36,372 nucleotides of DNA from Campylobacteraceae bacterium (GTDB lineage: Bacteria > Campylobacterota > Campylobacteria > Campylobacterales > Sulfurospirillaceae), in NCBI GenBank assembly GCA_027013265.1, contig JALUXQ010000192.1, positions 1 to 36,372 on the forward strand. Direction: 5' to 3'. The notes beneath the pieces were generated by a model. That model saw nothing but the letters and a program-made list of their open reading frames with translations. It ran no database searches and was not told where the DNA came from. Positions 16,009-23,193 of the stretch are shown piece by piece. A program made the position numbers and the translations under genes. Each line of letters begins with the position of its first letter. The first letter of the stretch is position 1.

Positions 16009-17886
16009 TTATTCAACCTCTGCATCTATAACATCGTCGTCAGGCTTCTCTTCTTTTTTAGCCTGACTATCAGTTGCTTCATCTTTTTTGTACATAGCTT
16101 CTGCTAACTTATGGCTAACTTCTGTCAAAGCTTTCACTTTTTCATCTATTTGCTCTTTAGTAGCTGAATCATTTGCTAAAACATCTTTTAGCTCTTTTAG
16201 GGCATCTTCGATTTTAGCTTTTTCGCTTGCATCTACCTTATCACCTATCTCTTCAAGTGATTTTTCTGTTTGGTGAGCAAGGGCATCAGCTTGATTTCTT
16301 GCTTCAACTGCCTGCTTTCTCTTCTCATCATCTTCTTTATGAAGCTCTGCATCTTTTACCATTTTTTCTATCTCTTTTTCATCAAGCCCACTACTACCAG
16401 TGATTTTAATCTCTTGTTGTTTACCAGTTGCTTTATCTGTAGCACTTACAGTTAAAATTCCATTTGCATCTATATCAAATGCAACTTCGATTTGAGGAAC
16501 ACCTCTTGGTGCTGGCGAGATATTTTCAAGATTAAACTGACCAAGTGATTTATTATCTTTTGCAAACTCTCTCTCACCCTGGAGTGCATGTATAGTAACC
16601 GCAGCTTGATTATCTTCTGCTGTCGAAAATATTTGAGTTTTCTTAACAGGTATGGTTGTTCCCTTGTCTATAAGTCTTGTCATAACGCCACCTAAAGTCT
16701 CAATTCCCAAGCTAAGCGGTGTAACATCAAGAAGAAGCACATCCTTAACATCACCTTTTATAACAGCGCCTTGTATAGCCGCACCAATCGCTACAACCTC
16801 ATCAGGATTTACTGACTTATTTAAATCTTTGTTAAAAAATGCTTTTACTCTCTCCTGAACAAGTGGAACTCTTGTGCTTCCACCAACCATAACTACCTCT
16901 TTTATCTCACTCTTATCTAATTCGGAATCTTTTACAACTGTTTTTATTTTATCGATTGTTTTTTCAACCAAATCTTCAATCATTGACTCAAATTTTGCTC
17001 TAGTTACTTTTTTCACCAAGTGTTTTGGTCCTGTTGCATCTGCTGTTATAAACGGAAGGTTGACTTCAGTTTCTGTTGAACTAGATAACTCTTTTTTTGC
17101 ATTTTCAGCAGCCTCTTTTAGTCTTTGAAGAGCCATAACATCATTTTTAAGGTCAATTCCATTCTCATTTTTAAATTCACTAGCAAGATAGTCTATCAAT
17201 CTATTATCAAAATCATCTCCACCTAAAAATGCATCTCCACCAGTTGAGAGAACTTCTACTACACTATCACCTGTCTCTAAAACAGTAACATCGAATGTAC
17301 CACCACCTAAATCATAAACTACGATTTTTTCAGCATCTTTTTTCTCTAGTCCATAAGATAGCGCTGCACTTGTTGGCTCATTTATAATTCTTAGAACATT
17401 AAGTCCTGCGATAGTTCCAGCCTCTTTAGTAGCTTTTCTTTGTGAATCATTAAAATAAGCTGGCACTGTGATAACAGCATCGGTCACATCTTCACCAAAA
17501 AACGCCTCAGCATCCTCTTTTAGCTTCATCAAAACTTTTGCACTTATCTCTTGAGGAGTATATACTTTACCATCAATCTCTATGGCACATGCACCATTTC
17601 TATCTACTATCTCATAGGGAAGTCTCTCTTTTGCTTGTTTAGACTTCTCCTCCTCACACATCAAACCCATAATTCTTTTGATAGAATATATGGTTCTCTT
17701 TGGATTTGTTACAGCTTGTCTTTTTGCTGTCTCTCCAACTAAAATCTCACCTTTATCTGTATAAGCCACTATCGAAGGAGTTGTATTTCTCCCCTCTTTA
17801 TTTGGGATAACTTTACTATCCCCATGCTCATAAACAGCCACACATGAATTTGTTGTTCCTAAATCAATTCCGATTACTTTTCCCAT
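16009..17886 (-). CDS. dnaK: Chaperone DnaK (Hsp70)
   Basis: Hsp70 chaperone of 625 residues. The N-terminus MGKVIGIDLGTTNSCVAV is the phosphate-1 motif; the DLGGGTFDVTVLE and VGGSTRVPLVQ motifs of the ATPase domain follow. The linker DVLLLDVTPLSLGIETLGG marks entry to the substrate-binding domain, and the helical lid runs to an acidic tail ending DDDVIDAEVE. DnaK folds and protects proteins, with GrpE exchanging its nucleotide; dnaJ is not in this window. AAGGATAAG precedes the ATG. It is the last gene of the hrcA operon and ends at a perfect terminator. Confidence 0.98.
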   Translation of the reverse strand: MGKVIGIDLGTTNSCVAVYEHGDSKVIPNKEGRNTTPSIVAYTDKGEILVGETAKRQAVTNPKRTIYSIKRIMGLMCEEEKSKQAKERLPYEIVDRNGACAIEIDGKVYTPQEISAKVLMKLKEDAEAFFGEDVTDAVITVPAYFNDSQRKATKEAGTIAGLNVLRIINEPTSAALSYGLEKKDAEKIVVYDLGGGTFDVTVLETGDSVVEVLSTGGDAFLGGDDFDNRLIDYLASEFKNENGIDLKNDVMALQRLKEAAENAKKELSSSTETEVNLPFITADATGPKHLVKKVTRAKFESMIEDLVEKTIDKIKTVVKDSELDKSEIKEVVMVGGSTRVPLVQERVKAFFNKDLNKSVNPDEVVAIGAAIQGAVIKGDVKDVLLLDVTPLSLGIETLGGVMTRLIDKGTTIPVKKTQIFSTAEDNQAAVTIHALQGEREFAKDNKSLGQFNLENISPAPRGVPQIEVAFDIDANGILTVSATDKATGKQQEIKITGSSGLDEKEIEKMVKDAELHKEDDEKRKQAVEARNQADALAHQTEKSLEEIGDKVDASEKAKIEDALKELKDVLANDSATKEQIDEKVKALTEVSHKLAEAMYKKDEATDSQAKKEEKPDDDVIDAEVE

Positions 17887-17921
17887 ATCTTATCCTTTAT
17901 ATTTTTATTTTTAATTATTTT

Positions 17922-18482
17922 TTATTTAACTATACTAACCATAGCAGGTCTAAGCACTCTATCTTTTATCTTGTAGCCTTTTTGGAAAACTTGCAAGATA
18001 TCTCCTGAAGGTTTCTCTTCATTTTCTACTTGCATAACTGCTTCGTGAAAATTTGGATCAAAAACTCCTTCTATATCCACTAACTCTATCCCATGTTTTT
18101 CAAAAGTTTTTCTAAATTGCTCTATTGTTAGATCAACTCCCTCCTTTGTCTTCTCCAAAACCTGTTTTATTGTTGTATTTTCATCTATCTCATTGGTATT
18201 GGATGCCATCTCTAAAGCATCAATGATTGGCAAAAGATCACGGGCAAATTGCTCATGAGCATAACTTATCGCCATAAGCTTCTCTTTCTCCATTCTCTTT
18301 TTTATATTTTCAAAGTCAGCCTTGTTTCTTAGATACTTATCTTCCAAATCTTGAAGTTGTGCTTTTAATTCATCAACTTCACTGATTTCAGAGGCTACTT
18401 CCTCTTCGCAAGACTCAGACTCCTCTACAAACTCTTCGTCTTTTGGTATATTCGTCTCTTTTTCTTTATGTTTTTTACTCAT
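17922..18482 (-). CDS. grpE: Nucleotide exchange factor GrpE
   Basis: Protein of 186 residues with the GrpE plan: an acidic disordered N-terminus, a long coiled coil (ELKAQLQDLEDKYLRNKADFENIKKR region), and a beta-rich head with VDLTIEQFRKTFEKHGIE, FDPNFHEAVMQVE and KGYKIKDRVLRPAMVSI, the conserved tail. It releases ADP from DnaK and acts as a thermosensor in several bacteria. GGAG lies five bases before ATG. The start comes two bases after the hrcA stop, so the two are likely coupled. Confidence 0.97.
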   Translation of the reverse strand: MSKKHKEKETNIPKDEEFVEESESCEEEVASEISEVDELKAQLQDLEDKYLRNKADFENIKKRMEKEKLMAISYAHEQFARDLLPIIDALEMASNTNEIDENTTIKQVLEKTKEGVDLTIEQFRKTFEKHGIELVDIEGVFDPNFHEAVMQVENEEKPSGDILQVFQKGYKIKDRVLRPAMVSIVK

Positions 18483-18484
18483 TT

Positions 18485-19279
18485 TTACTCCTTGGCTTGA
18501 TTAAAAAAACTCTCAAAGTCTCTATCTAACTTACCTAAACAAAACATCTCTAATGAATCATCATCCATGGTTGCGTGTTGTTTAACCGCTATACATCCAC
18601 TTGGCACAAAATCATCAAAATATACACCCATATCTAATGTATCTAAAAACTGGGGCTCTACCACTTTTTGTATAAAACCATCATTTTCTATCTCTTTTGC
18701 TATCTCATAAAGCTCACTCTTACCCTCTTTTAAAAGAGCTGTTTGCATAAAAATATTTTCTAATTTATTATATAGCCCATACAACCCTACTGAAGCAGAG
18801 ATCCTTTTTAAATCTTTCATGCTGCTCCCGATTAAATTTTCTAAAAAATCTTCAACTTTCGGATGGTATTTAAGGACAACCTCTTCGTCATCAAAAACTA
18901 AAATCAAAAATCTATCACCAACTTTCATCAACTCTTTAAAAGTTGGGTTTTTACTCTTTTTTAAAATACAATAAATTCCATAATCTCGTATAGAATCCTG
19001 AACTTTTTTTATATCTTCTATGGCTATTGGGTTTTGAGGCTCTAGCCTACTCAACCAATATTCCATCAGGGCTTTTTGTGTTGGTACTCTGCCGCTACTC
19101 ACATGTAACTGAATCAAAGCACCTTCTAATGAGAGTTGCTTAAAATAGATCCTGATAGTTGATGGAGAGATATCTAGCATCATTTTTGCCTGAAGCTCAC
19201 TGGAGCCAATCGGCTCTTTTGACTTCAAATACTCTTTAATAATGGATTCTAAAATTATCTCTCTTTTGGATAAACTCAC
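18485..19279 (-). CDS. hrcA: Heat-inducible transcription repressor HrcA
   Basis: Repressor of 264 residues that binds CIRCE operators and is kept active by GroE in studied bacteria. The N-terminal winged helix shows REIILESIIKEYLKSKEPIGSSEL and the DISPSTIRIYFKQL recognition region. LHVSSGRVPTQKALMEYW is a strong HrcA signature. The middle and C-terminal effector domain are shorter and more diverged than in the ~340-residue Bacillus protein, as I recall being usual in Campylobacterota. The start is GTG 19279, with AGGAG five bases upstream. The promoter of this gene carries a CIRCE-like operator, consistent with autoregulation. Confidence 0.93.
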   Translation of the reverse strand: MSLSKREIILESIIKEYLKSKEPIGSSELQAKMMLDISPSTIRIYFKQLSLEGALIQLHVSSGRVPTQKALMEYWLSRLEPQNPIAIEDIKKVQDSIRDYGIYCILKKSKNPTFKELMKVGDRFLILVFDDEEVVLKYHPKVEDFLENLIGSSMKDLKRISASVGLYGLYNKLENIFMQTALLKEGKSELYEIAKEIENDGFIQKVVEPQFLDTLDMGVYFDDFVPSGCIAVKQHATMDDDSLEMFCLGKLDRDFESFFNQAKE

Positions 19280-19303
19280 CTCTGCTCCTCTAGCAAATCA
19301 CCA

Positions 19304-19330
19304 TTAGCACTCTATCCTTTTAATTGCTGA
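19304..19330 (-). promoter_or_regulatory. CIRCE-like operator (HrcA binding site)
   Basis: A 9-9-9 inverted repeat lies between the hrcA promoter and start codon. One arm is a perfect TTAGCACTC (19304-19312, plus strand). After nine bases the other arm, AATTGCTGA (19322-19330), matches six of nine positions of the consensus GAGTGCTAA. The site covers the expected transcription start, where HrcA would block initiation. It is degenerate on one arm, so affinity may be reduced. Confidence 0.8.
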
Positions 19331-19334
19331 TGTA

Positions 19335-19364
19335 ATTATACAACATTGAGTGTAGTTTTGTCAA
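19335..19364 (-). promoter_or_regulatory. Consensus sigma-70 promoter of hrcA-grpE-dnaK
   Basis: On the minus strand a perfect TTGACA (-35; 19359-19364) and a perfect TATAAT (-10; 19335-19340) are separated by 18 bases. The predicted start is near 19328, inside the CIRCE-like operator. A full -35 box stands out in this window, where other promoters seem to rely on the -10 alone, and it fits a strong promoter held down by a repressor. Confidence 0.85.
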
Positions 19365-19517
19365 GTAATATTATTGAGTCTATATAGCTAAAGTTTATTT
19401 AGTATATAAATATCATCAATTTATCCCTAAAAAAGGTAATAAAATTTAAATGTAGTTAAATATTGTATTTCTGTTTTATCGAAAATTTTATTTATGGTAG
19501 TAGTTCGAGGTTATATT

Positions 19518-19646
19518 TTAAGCATAAAATTTCAAAAAAATCTCTCTAATTAAAGATAAAAACCTTCGATAGAAACTCTTTTTTACATGTAAAGATATAA
19601 AAAGTTCATTGAGTGCTTGTTTTTCTGTTTTGGTTAAAGTGCTCAT
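19518..19646 (-). CDS. 42-residue small ORF coupled to the XRE regulator
   Basis: A short open frame starts at ATG 19646, overlapping the TGA of the regulator upstream (ATGA), and ends at TAA 19518-19520. It encodes a basic, helical 42-residue peptide: an N-terminal TKTEKQALNELFISL stretch, then a lysine/arginine-rich part and a hydrophobic, aromatic end (LIREIFLKFYA). A purine-rich GGGAAAA lies just upstream of the start. The four-base overlap suggests translation coupled to the regulator. I do not recognise a family. It could be a modulator of the regulator or a small membrane-associated peptide. No terminator was found after it. Confidence 0.5.
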   Translation of the reverse strand: MSTLTKTEKQALNELFISLHVKKSFYRRFLSLIREIFLKFYA

Positions 19647-19891
19647 ACATTTTCCCTTAATCCATCTCTTATACGCTTTGTTACTCTCAAAATATCTTCG
19701 TCTTCTAGTTCACTTAACATTTTAAAAATGACAGTTGCCGCTTGAGGTTGTGAATTTCCAAGCTTCCAATCCTGATATGTTCTCATGGATACCCCCAACC
19801 TCTCAGCCATCTCTCTTTGACTTATCTTTTTTCCAAGAAATTTTGACTCTACAGCATTATGTAAAAGATTAAAGATATCGTTAGTTTTCAT
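19643..19891 (-). CDS. Small XRE-type helix-turn-helix regulator
   Basis: An 82-residue protein made almost entirely of one DNA-binding domain. The helix-turn-helix lies at about residues 24-52 (ISQREMAERLGVSMRTYQDWKLG, where the recognition helix follows GVS). A short acidic helix and a basic C-terminus follow. I prefer ATG 19891 to a start 19 codons upstream because the upstream part reads as a hydrophobic, non-conserved leader and would cover the likely promoter. A TGGTA-ATA-TACCA inverted repeat sits upstream and could be its operator. It ends in an ATGA overlap with a 42-residue ORF. Function unknown; small XRE proteins serve as antitoxins, phage repressors or housekeeping regulators. 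Confidence 0.75.
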   Translation of the reverse strand: MKTNDIFNLLHNAVESKFLGKKISQREMAERLGVSMRTYQDWKLGNSQPQAATVIFKMLSELEDEDILRVTKRIRDGLRENV

Positions 19892-19919
19892 AGTTTTAAT
19901 TGTAACTAAGATAAAATTA

Positions 19920-19947
19920 ATTATACATAAAAACTGGTAATATACCA
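19920..19947 (-). promoter_or_regulatory. Candidate promoter and operator of the XRE regulator
   Basis: Minus-strand TATAAT (19920-19925) lies 28 bases before the chosen ATG. Upstream of it, TGGTA-ATA-TACCA (19935-19947) is an interrupted palindrome of five-base arms placed in the spacer/-35 zone. An autoregulatory site is plausible. This is inferred from position and symmetry only. Confidence 0.35.
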
Positions 19948-19950
19948 TAT

Positions 19951-20030
19951 ATTATATCTAAATTATATCTAAATTCTACATTTTATGCTGATTTTTATAT
20001 GATTTTATATGATTTTATATGATTTTTGTA
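19951..20030. repeat. Phased AT-rich short tandem repeats
   Basis: Two exact tandem copies of ATTATATCTAA (19951-19972) are followed, after 18 bases, by four ten-base units: ATTTTTATAT, GATTTTATAT, GATTTTATAT and GATTTTTGTA (19991-20030). The ten-base period puts a T-tract on the same face of the helix at each turn, the usual recipe for intrinsic curvature. The block sits between the rpsO terminator and the XRE regulator promoter. Confidence 0.7.
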
Positions 20031-20098
20031 CGAATTACTGTATAAAAAGTGTTTGATATTTTAGATTTTAGGGAGTGTTGAAAAAAAGGAGAGGAGAT

Positions 20099-20126
20099 AA
20101 AAAGGACCCATCACTTGGATAGATCC
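20099..20126 (-). terminator. Rho-independent terminator of rpsO
   Basis: Downstream of the rpsO stop on the minus strand, GGATCTATC pairs with GATGGGTCC (nine pairs, two of them G-U) around a five-base loop, followed directly by TTTTT. This is a standard intrinsic terminator, so rpsO is probably monocistronic. Confidence 0.8.
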
Positions 20127-20134
20127 CCAAAAAT

Positions 20135-20407
20135 CTATTTGTCTCTTATAGATAGTTCTTTGATAACTTCTGAATATTTCTCAAAATTTGTCTTTTTAAG
20201 ATATCTTAAAAGTCTTTTTCTTTGTCCAACTAATTTTAAAAGACCAAGTCTCGAAGAGTGATCTTTTTTGTTGATTTTCAAATGTTCTGTCAAATCTAGT
20301 ACTCTTTTAGATATTAGTGCTATTTGAACCTCTGGTGAGCCTGTGTCACCCTCTTTTCTTCCGAATTTGTTGACGATTTCTAATTTTTCCGCCGAACCTA
20401 AAGCCAT
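20135..20407 (-). CDS. rpsO: 30S ribosomal protein S15
   Basis: A 90-residue S15 of normal length. The EGDTGSPEVQIALISKRVLDLTEHL segment and the DHSSRLGLLKLVGQRKRLLRYL block are the conserved 16S-rRNA-binding helices; S15 binds the central domain early in 30S assembly. A full AAGGAGGT ribosome site lies five bases before the ATG. The gene is flanked by its own promoter and terminator. The order rpsO, Rrf2 regulator, flhA matches what I recall from Campylobacter. Confidence 0.98.
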   Translation of the reverse strand: MALGSAEKLEIVNKFGRKEGDTGSPEVQIALISKRVLDLTEHLKINKKDHSSRLGLLKLVGQRKRLLRYLKKTNFEKYSEVIKELSIRDK

Positions 20408-20432
20408 AATTGACCTCCTTGATTGGTATTTT

Positions 20433-20453
20433 CTATTTAAGTATTTTAAATAG
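20433..20453 (-). promoter_or_regulatory. rpsO leader hairpin (possible S15 autoregulatory element)
   Basis: A perfect eight-base inverted repeat, CTATTTAA and TTAAATAG, with a five-base loop begins at about the predicted first base of the rpsO transcript and ends about 12 bases before the AAGGAGGT site. S15 represses its own translation through leader RNA structures in several bacterial groups. The location invites that reading, but the stem is A-U rich and the function is unproven. Confidence 0.4.
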
Positions 20454-20460
20454 GGATGAC

Positions 20461-20466
20461 ATTATA
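20461..20466 (-). promoter_or_regulatory. rpsO promoter -10 box
   Basis: Minus-strand TATAAT, preceded by an uninterrupted T-rich tract (TTTTTTTCTTTTTTTAGA) in place of a -35 box, as is typical of strong Campylobacterota sigma-70 promoters. The predicted start is near 20454, giving a leader of about 47 bases. Confidence 0.7.
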
Positions 20467-20538
20467 TCTAAAAAAAGAAAAAAAGCCACATAAAAAACAA
20501 AATCTTATAAATTAATATAAAATCTAGTATAAATTTAG

Positions 20539-20544
20539 TACAAT
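20539..20544 (+). promoter_or_regulatory. Candidate -10 box of the Rrf2 gene
   Basis: TACAAT lies 28 bases before ATG 20573 in an AT-rich region with an alternative TATAAA at 20529. No -35 box is evident. An AAAGGA ribosome site follows at 20562-20567. Confidence 0.35.
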
Positions 20545-20572
20545 ATTTGTCTTATTGAAACAAAGGAATTTT

Positions 20573-20983
20573 ATGCTCTTAACAAAAGCTAGTGAATATG
20601 CGTTGTTGTCGTTGATAATTATTTCTCAAAAAGAGACCCCCCAAGATGTAGAATCTCTATCTAAGGAGCTAGACATATCAAAGAGTTTTTTAGCAAAGAT
20701 TTTACAATCTTTTGCAAAAAATGGTATATTGAAGTCATTTAAAGGGACAAAAGGTGGTTTTTTGCTTAATATATCTCCCAATGATCTATCTGTAAAGAAG
20801 ATTATAGAGTGTGCTGAAAAAAAACAAGCAAAAGTTTTTGAGTGTTCACTTCCTGAATCAAAGTGCCCTAGTGGAAAAGAGACATTTTGTAAAATTTTAC
20901 CAATTTTAAACAGGCTTCAGTTAAAAATTGATAATTTTTTGGATAAAATAACTCTGAAAGATTTGATTGAACAACAAAGGTAA
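20573..20983 (+). CDS. Rrf2-family transcriptional regulator
   Basis: A 136-residue winged-helix regulator. The N-terminus MLLTKASEYALLSL and the recognition region ISKSFLAKILQSFAKNGILKS with the KGTKGGF wing are Rrf2 hallmarks. Cysteines at residues 80, 91, 98 and 106 (FECSLPESKC, then ETFCKI) are placed where family members such as IscR and NsrR ligate an iron-sulfur cluster, though the spacing (7 and 8) is wider than the usual CX5-7CX5. It probably senses Fe-S status, nitric oxide or redox; the targets are unknown. The start is ATG 20573 behind AAAGGA. It is followed within a few bases by flhA, so it may share the flhA transcript. Confidence 0.9.
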   Translation: MLLTKASEYALLSLIIISQKETPQDVESLSKELDISKSFLAKILQSFAKNGILKSFKGTKGGFLLNISPNDLSVKKIIECAEKKQAKVFECSLPESKCPSGKETFCKILPILNRLQLKIDNFLDKITLKDLIEQQR

Positions 20984-21027
20984 AAGTTATTAAAAAAAAT
21001 AGTCTTTTCTCTAAAATAAGTCCAATA

Positions 21028-23160
21028 TTGGTTCCTATTACCAAATCAAAAGACTTGACTATGGTTATTTTCATCATAGCAATTTTAGCCATCATTATAG
21101 TTCCGCTACCAAGTTATTTTTTAGATTTTTTCCTTACCATATCTTTATCCATCTCAGTATTGATTATACTCATAGCTCTATATATACCAAAACCAACGGA
21201 TTTGACAACTTTTCCAACACTTATACTTATCATTACTCTATATAGACTCTCACTAAATATCGCGACAACCAGAATGATTTTAAGCAATGGACATAAGGGT
21301 CCAGGAGCTGTAAGTGAGATAATTTCTAGTTTTGGGGAGTTTGTTGTAGGTGGAAACTATGTCATAGGTGTAATTGTCTTTTCTATTTTAGTTTTGATAA
21401 ATTTTATGGTTATAACAAAAGGCTCCACCAGGGTCGCAGAAGTTGCTGCTAGATTTACACTTGACGCTATGCCTGGTAAACAGATGGCGATAGATGCCGA
21501 CTTAAATGCTGGACTAATTGATGAAAAAACTGCTAAAGATAGAAGAGAAGAGATTATACAAGAAGCAAATTTCTATGGTGCAATGGATGGCTCTAGTAAA
21601 TTTGTAAAAGGTGATGCTATCGCTGGTATCATCATCACCATAATAAATATAATAGGTGGTTTTTTAATAGGTGCTTTTCAATATGACTTAGATATTGCAA
21701 CAAGTGCCAAAACATACACTATTTTGACTATTGGTGATGGTTTGGTCTCTCAGCTTCCTGCTCTCATCAGTTCAACCGCTACGGGCATCATCATCACTAG
21801 AGCAAACAAAGGTGATGAAAACTTTGCAACTGGGGCAGTTAATCAACTTTTCGGCGACTACAAAACACTTTTTATCGTGGGGTTCATACTTGCTATGTTT
21901 GCACTGGTGCCAGGATTACCAACACTATCACTCGGTTTTGTGGGGCTTATCTTTCTATCTCTTGGATATCTCATTAAGATAACAGTGGAAGATGGATTTT
22001 CTCTTGAAGCCTTTTTTAGTCCAAAAAAACATCAACAAGAGGCGCAAAAGGTGGCAGAACAGGGTCAACAAGCACCAAAAAAATCACAAAAACAGCTTAA
22101 TGAAGAGGAGAAGAAAAGCTTAGATGATATACTCAAACTCGAAATTTTAGAACTAGATTTAGGATATCAACTTATAAAGTTGGCTGATCCAGTTCAAGGT
22201 GGGGATTTGCTTGATAGAATCAAAACTATGAGACGAAAAATCGCAACAGATTTTGGATTTCTTATTCCTCAAGTCCGCATAAGAGACAATTTGCATCTAC
22301 AACCAAATCAATATCAATTTTTACTAAAAGGTGCAGAGATTGGAAGCGGAGAGATATATACAGACAAGTTTCTTGCCATGGATAGTGGATTGGTTGTAGA
22401 TAAAATAGATGGAATTGCCACAAAAGAACCAGCTTTTGGACTTGATGCGATGTGGATTGATAGTGATTTAAAAGAGGATGCCATCATAAAAGGCTATACC
22501 ACTGTTGACCCTGCAACTGTCATCTCTACACACCTTAGTGAACTAATCAAAAAATACTCCGAAGAGCTTCTTACAAGGCAAGATGTTCAAGACCTCGTTG
22601 AAAAGACCAAAGAGAGCTTTCCCGTCGTTGTTGAAGATTGCTTAAAAGTTGCAAATATTGGACTAATACAAAAAGTGTTAAAAGCGCTTCTTCATGAAAG
22701 AATTCCTATCAAAGATATGCTTACCATCCTAGAAACTATCAGTGATATCGCCGAAATTACAAAAAATGTTGATATAATAGTAGAGCAGGTAAGATCAAAA
22801 CTTGCACGAATCATCACCAAACTATACAAAGATGAAGATGGTAATATAAAACTACTCACCTTTAACGCAACCACTGAACAAAAGATACTAGATGCCCTAG
22901 TGGACAGAGATGGAGTTAGAGATTTAGTACTCAGTATCGGTCAAATAAACACTTTAGTTCAAGTTGTCAGCGATGAGTCAGCAAAAATTCTCCAAAAAGG
23001 TATAGCTCCTGTGATAATCGTGGTTGACCCACTTTTACGAAAATCCTTAAATGACATTTTTGAAAAATTCAATCTTGATGTTGTTGTGCTGAGTCATGCA
23101 GAGATAGATCCAAATGCCAAATTTGAAGTACTTGGAACAATAGAAATAGAAAATTTATAA
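21028..23160 (+). CDS. flhA: Flagellar export apparatus protein FlhA
   Basis: Export-gate protein of the flagellar type III secretion system, about 710 residues. The N-terminal half holds about eight membrane segments with the FHIPEP-family stretches (PKPTDLTTFPTLILIITLYR, LNIATTRMIL, FTLDAMPGKQMAIDADLNAG, GDAIAGIIIT). The C-terminal half is the cytoplasmic ring domain that receives substrates. The start is uncertain: the first conventional codon is TTG 21028, without a good ribosome site. An in-frame ATT at 20989 has AAAGG eight bases upstream and would give a KKNSLFSKISPIL N-terminus more like known FlhA. It follows the Rrf2 gene closely. The family assignment is firm. Confidence 0.95.
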   Translation: MVPITKSKDLTMVIFIIAILAIIIVPLPSYFLDFFLTISLSISVLIILIALYIPKPTDLTTFPTLILIITLYRLSLNIATTRMILSNGHKGPGAVSEIISSFGEFVVGGNYVIGVIVFSILVLINFMVITKGSTRVAEVAARFTLDAMPGKQMAIDADLNAGLIDEKTAKDRREEIIQEANFYGAMDGSSKFVKGDAIAGIIITIINIIGGFLIGAFQYDLDIATSAKTYTILTIGDGLVSQLPALISSTATGIIITRANKGDENFATGAVNQLFGDYKTLFIVGFILAMFALVPGLPTLSLGFVGLIFLSLGYLIKITVEDGFSLEAFFSPKKHQQEAQKVAEQGQQAPKKSQKQLNEEEKKSLDDILKLEILELDLGYQLIKLADPVQGGDLLDRIKTMRRKIATDFGFLIPQVRIRDNLHLQPNQYQFLLKGAEIGSGEIYTDKFLAMDSGLVVDKIDGIATKEPAFGLDAMWIDSDLKEDAIIKGYTTVDPATVISTHLSELIKKYSEELLTRQDVQDLVEKTKESFPVVVEDCLKVANIGLIQKVLKALLHERIPIKDMLTILETISDIAEITKNVDIIVEQVRSKLARIITKLYKDEDGNIKLLTFNATTEQKILDALVDRDGVRDLVLSIGQINTLVQVVSDESAKILQKGIAPVIIVVDPLLRKSLNDIFEKFNLDVVVLSHAEIDPNAKFEVLGTIEIENL

Positions 23161-23193
23161 GGAATATGAAAATGATAAAAAAAGAAAAAGTAT

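Noticed and set aside
16088..17742. Several 60-85 codon open frames on the plus strand opposite dnaK
   Set aside because: They are antisense shadows of a strongly conserved coding gene, low in complexity and without ribosome sites.
19365..19517. A gene or RNA in the gap between the hrcA promoter and the 42-residue ORF
   Set aside because: The stretch is AT-rich with frequent stops in all frames and no convincing hairpin with a T-run. I see nothing to annotate.
19643..19891. Prophage or genomic-island origin for the XRE regulator region
   Set aside because: No integrase, tRNA attachment site or change in gene density nearby, and flanking housekeeping genes are intact. A lone regulator is not enough evidence.
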